Positions 1 to 7,942 of a stretch of 64,000 bases of DNA are shown here, piece after piece. This stretch comes from Sphaerisporangium rufum. Lineage in GTDB: Bacteria > Actinomycetota > Actinomycetes > Streptosporangiales > Streptosporangiaceae. The stretch is taken from positions 62,001 through 126,000 of the forward strand of contig NZ_BOOU01000067.1 of the NCBI RefSeq assembly GCF_016863395.1, in the 5' to 3' direction. Under the pieces are notes generated by a model. The model was not told the DNA's origin, searched no databases, and was given only the letters and a program-made list of their open reading frames with translations. The translations under genes and the position numbers were made by a program. Numbering within the stretch: the stretch's first letter is position 1; the number at the start of each line of letters is the position of its first letter.

Positions 1-66
1 ATCCCGCTCCTGCTGCTGATGGTCGCCTACACGGTGACCGGCCTGCTGCTGCTCTTCGCCGCCTAG
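1..66 (+). CDS. C-terminal end of a membrane protein (partial)
   Basis: The first 22 codons of frame 1 are open and end in TAG at 64-66. The visible 21 residues are almost entirely Leu, Ala, Val, Met, Thr and Ile, so this is very probably the last transmembrane helix of an integral membrane protein that starts outside the window. A convergent hairpin follows directly. Nothing more can be said about its function. Confidence 0.6.
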   Translation: MPLLLLMVAYTVTGLLLLFAA

Positions 67-90
67 CGCCCGGTCCCCCGTCCGCGGGTC

Positions 91-124
91 CGCCCGCCCG
101 CCACCATGCCGTGGCGGGCGGGCG
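91..124. terminator. Bidirectional hairpin between convergent genes
   Basis: A perfect 14-bp inverted repeat (91-104 and 111-124, arm CGCCCGCCCGCCAC) with a 6-nt loop lies between the end of the partial membrane protein and the end of the leftward GH54 gene. There is no U-tract, as is usual for actinobacterial terminators. Confidence 0.7.
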
Positions 125-135
125 GGGCCGCCGGG

Positions 136-1590
136 TCAGTTGCGCAGGGTCCACTGCTGGTTGCCCTGGCCGTTACAGGTCCAGAGGATGAGCTTGGTGC
201 CGTTGGCCGTGCCCGCGGCGTTGGCGTCCAGGCACTTGCCGGACTGCACGCCGGTGACGGCGCCGCCGGCCGCCAGGTTCCACTGCTGGTTGGCCTGGCC
301 GTTGCAGTCCCAGATGATCACCTGGGTGCCGTTCGCGGTGCCCTGGCCGTTGGCGTCCAGGCACTTGTTGCCGTACACCTGGAGCTGCTTGGCCGCGGTG
401 TAGGTCCAGCGCTGCCCGGCGGCACCGCTGGTGCAGTCCCACAGCTGCACCTGGGTGCCGTTGGCGGTGCTGCCGTTCGGCACGTCGACGCACCGGCCGG
501 ACTGGGCGCCGACGAGTTGGCCGCCCTGCTGCGGAGTGCCACCGCCCGCGCCGTACCCGGCGGCGACGATGTTGGCCTGCACAGCGTCCTCGGTGGCGGC
601 GGTCGGGTAGCCCGTGGTCATCACGCCCTCGTAGAAGGTGCCGGCGCCGCTGACGCTGTTGTCGCCGCCGATGCCGAGCAGGATCGCGCCCTCCTTCTTC
701 ATCGGGTGGTAGCCGTTGGGCCGGCGCCCGTCGTAGACGGTGGACAGCCCGCCGGACTGCGCGTTGCCGCCCCGGATGGCCCAGTGGTTCGACTCGCCCT
801 TGACGATGGCCGTGACGAACCGGTGGTTGACCGGCGGGTTGGGGTTGTAGCCGGCGTTCACCCCGGAGAACAGGCCGAACTCCAGGTCGGCCATGATCCA
901 CGGCCCGTTGCCGTCCCCGTAGCCCCATTGCCGGTCGGCGCCGAAGTAGACGGTCTCCATGGTGCCGGGCCCGTTGGCCTGGTTGTTGGTCTGGGCGTTG
1001 CCGTAGTCGAAGCAGCACCAGTTGTTGTAGTGGACGCCGTCCACGACGGCGTAGATGCCTTCCGGCTGGTCACCCTTGGCGACGCCGTTGGTGGCGTTGT
1101 TGCGGTAGCCGGTTCCGGGTGAGATGTAGACCCCGTACGCCTTGTTCCCACCGACGGTGATCGGGGCGGCGTTCGCCACGGCGAGCTTGTCCCAGCCGCC
1201 CGGCTCCGGGCCCTTCCAGGTGCCGGGCGGTGCCTGGGTGAGGCGGTTGTTGCGGCCGGACTGGTCATAGATGACGGTGATCAGACAGCTCGTGCCGGCG
1301 CAGAACGAGTCCTGCGCGGCAGCGTCGGCGTACCCCCCGGCGCTCAGCACGCCGATGTCCCGGGTGGTGCTGTCCGACGCCCGCCTGACCTGGTAGAGCG
1401 GGCCGCTGTACGCCGCGTACAGCGCCCGGGTGGTGCTGTGCGCCGCGACGCAGGGCGTGCCGCCCGCGGCGTAGATGTCGCACGGCTGGGACGCCGCGGC
1501 CTGGGCCGGGCCGGCGCCGGTGAGCCCGGCGGCGACGGCCAGGGTGATCGCGCCGGCGGCGAGCACCTTCTTGAGGGTTCCTTGGATCAT
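136..1590 (-). CDS. Secreted GH54 alpha-L-arabinofuranosidase with ricin-type lectin domain
   Basis: This 484-residue exported enzyme should release terminal alpha-L-arabinofuranose from arabinan or arabinoxylan. A Sec signal with a hydrophobic core lies at about residues 8-32. The GH54 catalytic domain spans about 36-350 and has the family motif WIMADLEFGLFSG, whose E237 aligns with the nucleophile of fungal AbfB, and GGDNS, whose D310 aligns with the acid/base. A Gly-rich linker leads to a C-terminal beta-trefoil (about 357-484) with three QW-type repeats, i.e. CBM13 rather than the CBM42 of fungal GH54 enzymes. ATG at 1590 is preceded by a purine-rich stretch. A perfect LacI-type palindrome lies about 55 nt upstream and is shared with the GH51 gene at 37.5 kb, pointing to arabinoside-inducible expression. 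Confidence 0.93.
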   Translation of the reverse strand: MIQGTLKKVLAAGAITLAVAAGLTGAGPAQAAASQPCDIYAAGGTPCVAAHSTTRALYAAYSGPLYQVRRASDSTTRDIGVLSAGGYADAAAQDSFCAGTSCLITVIYDQSGRNNRLTQAPPGTWKGPEPGGWDKLAVANAAPITVGGNKAYGVYISPGTGYRNNATNGVAKGDQPEGIYAVVDGVHYNNWCCFDYGNAQTNNQANGPGTMETVYFGADRQWGYGDGNGPWIMADLEFGLFSGVNAGYNPNPPVNHRFVTAIVKGESNHWAIRGGNAQSGGLSTVYDGRRPNGYHPMKKEGAILLGIGGDNSVSGAGTFYEGVMTTGYPTAATEDAVQANIVAAGYGAGGGTPQQGGQLVGAQSGRCVDVPNGSTANGTQVQLWDCTSGAAGQRWTYTAAKQLQVYGNKCLDANGQGTANGTQVIIWDCNGQANQQWNLAAGGAVTGVQSGKCLDANAAGTANGTKLILWTCNGQGNQQWTLRN

Positions 1591-1642
1591 CTGCGACCTG
1601 CCTTCCGAGCGGTCGGGAGCGCGGATGACCCGGACCGGCGAC

Positions 1643-1660
1643 GATTGTTAGCGCTAACAC
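1643..1660 (-). promoter_or_regulatory. LacI-family operator upstream of GH54
   Basis: Read in the direction of the gene the site is GTGTTAGCGCTAACAATC. It contains the perfect 14-bp palindrome TGTTAGCGCTAACA (1646-1659), with the central CG step typical of LacI/GalR operators. It lies 55-70 nt upstream of the GH54 start. The same 18 bases with one change occur upstream of GH51 at 37415-37432. The obvious candidate regulator is the LacI protein at 14698-15726. Confidence 0.75.
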
Positions 1661-2085
1661 TTGTGCTCGCGGAAGGAGCGGGTACCGCGGAACCGATATC
1701 GGCGGCGGTGACGGCGAGCGGTGTCACGCCGGCGTGCTGGTGGTGGAGCAGGCCAGGCATGCGTACTCTCCCTGGAGGTCAGGTGCGCGGATGCGCACCG
1801 GTGACGCGGAGTCTGATTCCGCGGCGCCGCCGGGTCAAGCACCCGCCCGGAATCCCGCCGGCGAGTAAGGCCGATGCGGCACGCGCCGTGCAACTTTCAC
1901 GCCGCGAACCGCGGCCGGCCGGCCCACGCCCGCCGGGCGGGCGCGCTGGAGCGCGCCCCCGGCACCCCCGGCACCGCCTGCCTCCGGCCATGCCGGACAT
2001 GTGCGCGGGACGGCACGACTCGGGGGCCCCGGCGGATAAAGATGAAAATTTCACCACCATGGCCGGGAAAGCTCTCGGCGCCAGC

Positions 2086-2108
2086 ACCGATGAGTAGTAC
2101 TCATCGGT
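2086..2108. promoter_or_regulatory. 23-nt perfect inverted repeat (operator-like)
   Basis: Arms ACCGATGAGTA and TACTCATCGGT are perfectly complementary around a single central G. The 1-nt spacing rules out an RNA hairpin and fits a dimeric DNA-binding protein. It lies about 345 nt upstream of GH127 and 500 nt upstream of GH54, in the AT-rich part of their divergent region. The regulator is unknown. Confidence 0.5.
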
Positions 2109-2289
2109 CGGTGTCGGTGGCAGTAACAACAGGCAGATGGCCATGAACGGTCAGCGGAATGCGAGAAAGTCACCAATAGTGATGATTCTCGGCGGATGAG
2201 TATGAGTCTTACTGCTTGACCGCCCTGTCGGTGTAGGGCTAATTAGTACTAGCTCGCCAAGCCGTCGCGCCAAGAGCGCGCCTAGTACT

Positions 2290-2377
2290 CCCGTCCGCCC
2301 GCCGCGATTCCGGCCGAGGCCGTTACCGCCGATCTCGGCCTCGTCTCCGGAGGTGCCGATCGCGGCGGGCGGACGGG
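2290..2377 (+). promoter_or_regulatory. Long 5'-leader hairpin before GH127
   Basis: A perfect 19-bp inverted repeat pairs 2290-2308 (CCCGTCCGCCCGCCGCGAT) with 2359-2377. Within the 50-nt loop a second stem can form (GGCCGAG 2312-2318 with CTCGGCC 2334-2340). It ends 76 nt before the GH127 start, so it would lie in the mRNA leader or act as a terminator or attenuator for upstream transcription. Confidence 0.5.
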
Positions 2378-2453
2378 TGATCCCTCCGTACGATGGGTCT
2401 TGGCAGAGCCCGGCGCGGGCCGGTAGCGCCGGCGGCCGCCGTCAGGAGGTCCC

Positions 2454-4727
2454 ATGTCGCCCGCAGCGCTCAGCCGTCGCCGCCTCCTGCAGGCCGCCGG
2501 GATCGCCCTCGCCGGCACCGCCGCCGGCCAGGCGCTCGGTGCGCGCGAGGCCGGCGCCGCGGCGGAGATCGGCGTGTCGGCCCACCCGTTCCGGCCGGGA
2601 CAGGTGCGCCTGTCGGCCGGTCGCTGGCTGGACGGCCAGAACCGCACGCTGGCCTATCTGCGGTTCCTCGACGCGGACCGGTTGCTGCACACCTTCCGGC
2701 TCAACGCCGGGATCGCCAGTTCGGCCCGGCCGTGCGGCGGCTGGGAGGCGCCCGGCGTGGAGTTACGCGGGCACACGACGGGCCATGTCCTGTCCGCGCT
2801 GGCCCAGGCGTACGCCATCACCGGCGACCCCGCCTACCAGAGCAAGGGCGCCTACCTGGTCGACGCGCTGGCGGCCTGCCAGGCGGCCGCGCCGGGCCGG
2901 GGATTCCACGCCGGCTACCTGTCGGCGTTCCCGGAGGGCTTCTTCGACCGCCTGGAGAGCGGCCAGGGCGGCTGGGCGCCCTGGTACACCCTGCACAAGA
3001 TCATGGCCGGCCTGCTCGACCAGCACGTGCTGGCCGGGAACTCCCGGGCGCGCACCGTGGCCGTCGCCCTCGCCGGGTGGGTGGACCGGCGGACCGGCCG
3101 GCTGGGCGGGCAGCGGATGCAGTCCGTGCTGGACACCGAGTTCGGCGGGATGGGCGCGGTGCTGACCGACCTCTACCTGCGGACCGGGGACGCCCGATGG
3201 TCGGGGGTGGCGCGGCGCTTCGACCACGCGGCGGCGTTCGATCCGCTGGCGGCCGGCCAGGACCGGCTCGACGGGCTGCACGCCCGGGCCCAGGTGCCCA
3301 AGTGGATCGGCGCGGCCCGCGCGTACCAGGCCACCGGCGTCACCCGCTACCGCGACATCGCGGTCAACGCCTGGAACATCGCCGTCGGCGCGCACACCTA
3401 CGTCATCGGCGGCACCGGCCAGGCCGAGCGCTTCGGGCCGCCCGGCGCCGTCGCCGGCCACCTGACCGGCGACGTCTGCGAGAGCTGCACCACCCACAAC
3501 CTGCTCAAGCTGACCCGGGAACTCTTCACCCTCCACCCCGACCGGGCCGAGCTGTTCGATTACTACGAGCGGGCGCTGCTCAACCAGCTGATCGGCCAGC
3601 AGAACCCCGCCGACGACCATGGCCACGTCTGCCACTTCACCCCGCTGCACCCCGGCGCCCGCCGTACCTACGGCACCGACTACGACACGTTCACCTGCTG
3701 CCAGGGGACCGGCCTGGAGACCCACACCGGGCTGGCGGACTCCATCTACTTCCACCGTGGCACCACGCTGATCGTGAACCTGTTCACGCCGTCGGTGCTG
3801 GACTGGACCGAGCGCGGCATCACCGTCACCCAGACCACGGCGTACCCGGCGAGCGACACCACCACGCTGCGGGTCACCGGGAACGTCGCCGGATCCTGGT
3901 CCATGCGGATCCGCATCCCCGCCTGGGCGGCCGGCGCCACCGTCGGCGTCAACGGCACCCGGCAGCGCGTCGCCACCGACCCCGGCGGCTACGCCATCCT
4001 CACCCGCGCCTGGGCCGACGGCGACACCGTCACCGTCCGGCTGCCCATGCAGGTCACCGTCCGGGCCGCCGGCGACGACCCGAACCTGGCGGCGATCACC
4101 TACGGGCCGGTCGTCCTGGCCGGCGACTACGGCGACACCGCGCTCGGGGCGGTGCCCGGCCTGGCCACCACGTCCGTCATCCGCACCGGGAGCACCACGC
4201 TGGCGTTCACCGCCACCGCCAACGGGGCACCGGTGAGACTGATCCCGTTCTACGACGCGCACGGCGTCAACTACAACGTCTACTGGAACATCGGCGGTGG
4301 CGGCGGCCTGCCGGGCGGCTGGGCGCGGATCGGCAACGCCGTGACCGGGCTGGTGCTGGACGGCGGCGGGGAGGTGGCGCCGGGGTCGGTACTCAAGCAG
4401 TGGGACTGGGACGGCAGCACCAACCTGCAGTGGCAGCCGGTGGACCTGGGCGGCGGGTGGTACCGGATCGTGAACCGGACCAACGGCCTGGTGCTCGACA
4501 GCCGGGGTGACACCGCGGCCGGCGCGGTGTGCCGGCAGGCGGCGTGGCACGGCGGTGACGACCAGCAGTGGTGGCTCAACAGCGTGGGCGGCGGCCGCTA
4601 CCAGATCATCAACCGGGGCACCGGCACCGCGCTGGACGGCATGGGCGGCACCTCCGCCGGCGCCGCCGTCGTGCTGCGGCCGCCGAACTCCGGCGCCGGC
4701 GACCGATGGACCATCACCGCCGCATGA
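2454..4727 (+). CDS. Tat-exported GH127 beta-L-arabinofuranosidase with ricin-type lectin tail
   Basis: The 757-residue protein belongs to GH127 (formerly DUF1680), zinc/cysteine-dependent retaining beta-L-arabinofuranosidases acting on hydroxyproline-linked arabino-oligosaccharides of plant cell walls. The N-terminus SRRRLLQ followed by an Ala-rich core is a Tat signal, unusual because characterised HypBA1 is cytoplasmic. Key residues can be placed: E343 and C345 in VCESC, and the C415-C416 pair in FTCCQG, the first of which aligns with the cysteine nucleophile. The (alpha/alpha)6 barrel and beta-sandwiches span about 40-600. A ricin-type lectin domain follows (about 618-757, QW motifs). ATG at 2454 has the strong site AGGAGG 6 nt upstream. 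The gene is divergent from GH54, so the pair covers alpha- and beta-linked arabinofuranose outside the cell. Confidence 0.92.
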   Translation: MSPAALSRRRLLQAAGIALAGTAAGQALGAREAGAAAEIGVSAHPFRPGQVRLSAGRWLDGQNRTLAYLRFLDADRLLHTFRLNAGIASSARPCGGWEAPGVELRGHTTGHVLSALAQAYAITGDPAYQSKGAYLVDALAACQAAAPGRGFHAGYLSAFPEGFFDRLESGQGGWAPWYTLHKIMAGLLDQHVLAGNSRARTVAVALAGWVDRRTGRLGGQRMQSVLDTEFGGMGAVLTDLYLRTGDARWSGVARRFDHAAAFDPLAAGQDRLDGLHARAQVPKWIGAARAYQATGVTRYRDIAVNAWNIAVGAHTYVIGGTGQAERFGPPGAVAGHLTGDVCESCTTHNLLKLTRELFTLHPDRAELFDYYERALLNQLIGQQNPADDHGHVCHFTPLHPGARRTYGTDYDTFTCCQGTGLETHTGLADSIYFHRGTTLIVNLFTPSVLDWTERGITVTQTTAYPASDTTTLRVTGNVAGSWSMRIRIPAWAAGATVGVNGTRQRVATDPGGYAILTRAWADGDTVTVRLPMQVTVRAAGDDPNLAAITYGPVVLAGDYGDTALGAVPGLATTSVIRTGSTTLAFTATANGAPVRLIPFYDAHGVNYNVYWNIGGGGGLPGGWARIGNAVTGLVLDGGGEVAPGSVLKQWDWDGSTNLQWQPVDLGGGWYRIVNRTNGLVLDSRGDTAAGAVCRQAAWHGGDDQQWWLNSVGGGRYQIINRGTGTALDGMGGTSAGAAVVLRPPNSGAGDRWTITAA

Positions 4728-4881
4728 CCGGGACCGCCGGCCGGCGTCCGGGGATCCATCGGAGTGCCCCGGGGCGGGTCGGGCGCCACCGGCTCGATCT
4801 CGGCTGCCTGCCGTCCGGTGGGATCCATCGGTGAACTCAGGGCCGCGGGTGACCATGGCACGGCCGGCGGGACCGCCCGGC

Positions 4882-4895
4882 CGCGAGCGCTCGCC
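4882..4895. promoter_or_regulatory. CebR/CelR-like palindrome upstream of GH6
   Basis: The 14 bases match 10 of 14 positions of the cellulose-utilisation operator TGGGAGCGCTCCCA, including the whole core GAGCGCTC. It lies about 207 nt upstream of the GH6 cellulase start. The position supports a CebR-type site; the mismatched flanks weaken it. Confidence 0.35.
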
Positions 4896-4942
4896 GCCGC
4901 CGGCCGGGTGAACGTTTCATCGCCGTGCGGCGCGGCGGCACC

Positions 4943-4962
4943 CGATGAACAGGCGTTCATCG
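4943..4962. promoter_or_regulatory. Inverted repeat CGATGAAC-4-GTTCATCG
   Basis: Perfect 8-bp arms flank a 4-nt centre. A related half-site GTTTCATCG occurs 30 nt upstream. It lies 140 nt before the GH6 start and looks like an operator. The binding protein is unknown. Confidence 0.35.
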
Positions 4963-5101
4963 AGATGAGCACGGGCGCCCGCACCGCGGGACGCCGGCCG
5001 TCCGGCCGGCCGCTGTACAAGCCCGCCCCGCTGTGCGAATCGTGGAGGCGGCCTTCCGCCGTCGCGGAGGTCCTCCCACCACGGTCCCAAGGAGGCGCGG
5101 C

Positions 5102-6448
5102 ATGGTGGTCCGACCGGGAAGGCGTCTCGCCGTGCTCATCGCGGCGCTGGTCCTGTCACCGGTGGTCGCGGTCGGTGCCGCGGCCCCGGCGGCCGCGGGC
5201 GCCCGCGCCGGCAATCCGTACGCGGGCGCGCAATGGTACGTCGATTCATCGTGGTCGGCCTGGGCCGCGTCCGAACCCGGCGGCGCGGCGGTGGCCGCCC
5301 AGCCGACCGGCGTCTGGCTGGACCGGGTCTCCCACGTCCGGGACACGCCCGGCGGCCCCGGACTGCTGCGCAGCCGGCTGAACGAGGCGACCCTGCAGGA
5401 CGCGGCGGTCGAACCGGCCCCGCTCACGATCCAGCTCGTGCTGAACGACCTGCCGGACCGCAACTGCACCCACCTGGTGTCCAACGGGGACTTCAGCGTG
5501 GCGGCCGACGGCCTGAACCGCTACCGGTCCGAGTACGTCGATCCGATCGCCGCGATGCTGGCCGAACCCGCCTACCGGCGGCTGCGCATCGTGGCGGTCG
5601 TCGAACCCGACTTCCTGCCCGGGCTGCTGACGCCCGCCACCACCGACCGGTGCGCCGCCGCGCAGGCGAGCGGTGCCCACCTGGAGGCGGTGCGGTACGC
5701 GGTCGCCCGGCTGGCCGCCATCCCCAACGTGTACGTCTACCTCGACGCGGCCGGGTACGGCATCACCGGTTACGCCGACAACTTCGGCCGGGCCGCCGGC
5801 CTGCTGGCGGACGTCGCCGGGGTGACGGCGGGCCGGCCGGCGCCGGTGCAGGGCTTCACGGTGAACGTCGCCGGCTACGGCGGCCTGGTCGAGCCGTACT
5901 ACAACGCCCGCATGGTGATCAACGGCCAGCCGGTGAAGCTCTCCCGGTGGGTCGACTGGAACGACTACGTGGACGAGCTCTCCTTCGCCCAGGATTTCCG
6001 GCAGCGGCTCGTCGCGATCGGGTTCCCGGCCGGCATCGGCATGGTGATCGACACCTCCCGCAACGGCTGGGGCGGCCCGGACCGGCCGTCGCACGCCGGC
6101 CCGGCCACCACCGTGGACGCGTTCGTCGACGGCTCGCGGGTGGACCGCCGGTACCGGACCGGCAACTGGTGCAACCAGGCCGGCGCCGGGCTCGGCGAGC
6201 GGCCCCGGGCCATGCCCGTCCCCGGTGTCGACGCCTACGCCTGGATCAAGCCGCCGGGCGTCTCCGACGGTTCGAGCACCGACGTCACCGGCCCCGAGGG
6301 TGACCGCCACGACCCGATGTGCGATCCCGCGTACTCCCCGGTGATGGGCGGCTACCGGCCGAGCGGGGCGCTGCCGGGCGCCCCGCCCGCGGGGCAGTGG
6401 TTCGGCGCGCAGTTCCGGCAGCTCCTGGCCAACGCCCACCCGAAGTGA
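5102..6448 (+). CDS. Secreted GH6 cellulase / cellobiohydrolase
   Basis: The 448-residue protein has a Sec signal (basic N-terminus, hydrophobic 9-30, AAA cleavage region) and one GH6 domain of about 410 residues, with no cellulose-binding module. GH6 enzymes invert beta-1,4-glucan bonds from the non-reducing end. Family motifs are clear: VVEPD with D170 as catalytic acid, GIGMVIDTSRNGWGG near 312-325, and WIKPPGVSDG with D389. The motif normally read as RDC is RNC here: N121 replaces the Asp that raises the pKa of the catalytic acid (D175 in Trichoderma Cel6A). Activity may therefore be altered. ATG at 5102 was chosen over an upstream frame extension because AAGGAGG lies 6-7 nt before it. 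The gene converges on the CBM2-esterase. Confidence 0.9.
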   Translation: MVVRPGRRLAVLIAALVLSPVVAVGAAAPAAAGARAGNPYAGAQWYVDSSWSAWAASEPGGAAVAAQPTGVWLDRVSHVRDTPGGPGLLRSRLNEATLQDAAVEPAPLTIQLVLNDLPDRNCTHLVSNGDFSVAADGLNRYRSEYVDPIAAMLAEPAYRRLRIVAVVEPDFLPGLLTPATTDRCAAAQASGAHLEAVRYAVARLAAIPNVYVYLDAAGYGITGYADNFGRAAGLLADVAGVTAGRPAPVQGFTVNVAGYGGLVEPYYNARMVINGQPVKLSRWVDWNDYVDELSFAQDFRQRLVAIGFPAGIGMVIDTSRNGWGGPDRPSHAGPATTVDAFVDGSRVDRRYRTGNWCNQAGAGLGERPRAMPVPGVDAYAWIKPPGVSDGSSTDVTGPEGDRHDPMCDPAYSPVMGGYRPSGALPGAPPAGQWFGAQFRQLLANAHPK

Positions 6449-6450
6449 CC

Positions 6451-6489
6451 GTGCCGCCCGGCCCGGCTCGCAGCCGGGCCGGGCGGCAC
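6451..6489. terminator. Bidirectional terminator between GH6 and CBM2-esterase
   Basis: A perfect 18-bp stem (6451-6468 with 6472-6489, arm GTGCCGCCCGGCCCGGCT) with the 3-nt loop CGC lies 2 nt after the GH6 stop and 15 nt beyond the end of the convergent esterase gene. Confidence 0.85.
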
Positions 6490-6503
6490 CGCGGGCGTTC
6501 TGA

Positions 6504-7847
6504 TCAAGGGCTGGCGCAGGTGAGGGCCGGGGTGGCGGGCGTCCCGTTCGCCAGGAAGCCGAAGACGGTGGTCCCGGCGGGCGGGAGCGAGCCGTTGTAG
6601 GAGGCGTTCTTCACCGTCACCGAGGATCCGCTGGTACTGAGCGTGCCGTTCCAGACCTGGCTGACCGTCTGCCCGGCGTTGAGCGTCCACCGCACGGTCC
6701 ACCCGTTGACGGCCGAGGCGCCGGCCTTCACGGTGACCTCACCCTGGTAACCGCCGCCCCACGAGTTGACCGTCCGGTAGGTCGCGGTGCAGGCGCCAGG
6801 CGTGGGAGTGGGCGACGGCGACGGTGACGGTGAGGGGGACGGGGACGGGCTGGGCGAGGGCGTGACGGACGGGGACGGGGTGGCCGACGGCGACGGCGAC
6901 GGCCCGCCGCCCGGGGGCACGTACGGGCACTTGTTGCGGTACATGGAGATGTTGGTGGAGTCCATCAACGGGCACAGGAACTGCGGGTACCGCGTGTCGT
7001 TGTCCAGCCAGATCTTCAACCACGGGATCAGCACCCGCATCTCGGTGTTGTTCGCGCGCGTCGCGAACAGGTGGTCCACTCCGGCGATCTCCACCCACGC
7101 GCTCGGCAGCGCGGCCGGGATCGTGCTGTACAGCCCGTTGAGGTAGGACTGGGTCACCGTCGTGTCGCGCTGGCCGGAGATGAACATCGTCGGCACCTTG
7201 GCGGTGGACAGGTCGTAGTTCCCGACCGGCGAGCCGGGCGCCAGGCCGATGGCGGCCTTCAGCGAGGGCCGCCGGACCACGGCGCTGAGCACGCCGGCGC
7301 CGCCGGCGGAGTGGCCGACCACCGAAAGGCGGTTCGGGTCGACCCGGTCACGCACCGGGCTCCGCTGGGTGAGGTAGTCCAGCGCGGCGAGCAGCTGGGT
7401 GCCCCGGGCGTCCGCGCTGTCGGTGCGGCTGTTGGTCTCGATGCCGATCACGACGAAGCCGAAGGACGCCAGCCAGGGTCCCATCCACGCCTCTTCGTTC
7501 GCGAACAGCGCCGAGTAGCCCGGCACGATCGCGACCGCGCCGAAGGTGCCCTGGGTGGTGTCCGTCGGGTAGTAGATCACCCCGCTGGCGAAGCCGTTGC
7601 CGCCGGGCACGTTGACCTGGGCGGTGGCGAAGGTGCCGCGGCTGGCCGCCACGCTGGCCAGGGTGGGGTCCGGGCCGCGCTGGTAGGGGTTGTCGGCGGC
7701 GGACGCCGGCCGGATCGCCATGGTCACCGAGAGCATTCCCAGGACCGCGACCACCGCGGTGATCGCGGTGCGGACCGCACCGCCGCGGACCCGGGGGCGC
7801 GACCCGGGGTCGTCGGCCGCGGGCGGGCGGCGCTCATCTGGTCGCAT
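6504..7847 (-). CDS. Secreted cutinase/PETase-fold esterase fused to a CBM2
   Basis: The 447-residue protein starts with a long, basic N-region and a Sec helix (about 25-50, ending PASA). It continues with an alpha/beta-hydrolase of the actinobacterial cutinase/polyester hydrolase family: NPYQRGPDPT opening, oxyanion Y111 in PGYSA, nucleophile S180 in GHSAGG, D228, H259, and the terminal LDNDTRYPQFLC with its cysteine pair. A Pro-Ser linker (about 315-350) leads to a C-terminal CBM2 (about 353-447). Thermobifida cutinases have GHSMGG and a Trp in the next loop; here Met is Ala181 and the loop reads APGSPVG, so substrate preference may differ. Cuticle or acetyl/feruloyl ester substrates near cellulose are plausible. 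It is preceded by the CBM2-FnIII gene 95 nt upstream, probably in one transcript. Confidence 0.88.
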   Translation of the reverse strand: MRPDERRPPAADDPGSRPRVRGGAVRTAITAVVAVLGMLSVTMAIRPASAADNPYQRGPDPTLASVAASRGTFATAQVNVPGGNGFASGVIYYPTDTTQGTFGAVAIVPGYSALFANEEAWMGPWLASFGFVVIGIETNSRTDSADARGTQLLAALDYLTQRSPVRDRVDPNRLSVVGHSAGGAGVLSAVVRRPSLKAAIGLAPGSPVGNYDLSTAKVPTMFISGQRDTTVTQSYLNGLYSTIPAALPSAWVEIAGVDHLFATRANNTEMRVLIPWLKIWLDNDTRYPQFLCPLMDSTNISMYRNKCPYVPPGGGPSPSPSATPSPSVTPSPSPSPSPSPSPSPSPTPTPGACTATYRTVNSWGGGYQGEVTVKAGASAVNGWTVRWTLNAGQTVSQVWNGTLSTSGSSVTVKNASYNGSLPPAGTTVFGFLANGTPATPALTCASP

Positions 7848-7942
7848 CGTGGTTTCCCTCTCTGGGGCGTCGACGTCCGTCGAGGACCGTCGAGTCGGTC
7901 GGGGTTCGTCGAGGTTTCGAGGTACGGGAAGGTTCGCGACGC

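Larger units (their letters stand above)
1591..2453. other. Divergent intergenic region between GH54 and GH127
   Basis: There are 863 nt without a convincing gene. The stretch holds the GH54 operator (1643-1660), a 23-nt inverted repeat (2086-2108), an AT-rich island at about 2040-2290 with three copies of TAGTACT (2095, 2244, 2283), and a long leader hairpin (2290-2377) just before GH127. Open frames here have no plausible start signal or codon bias. Confidence 0.6.
4728..5101. other. Intergenic region upstream of GH6 with candidate operator sites
   Basis: There are 374 nt without a gene. It contains a direct repeat GGATCCATCGG (4752-4762 and 4821-4831), a CebR-like palindrome centred on GAGCGCTC (4882-4895) and a 20-nt inverted repeat (4943-4962). 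All lie before the strong ribosome binding site of the GH6 gene. Confidence 0.5.
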
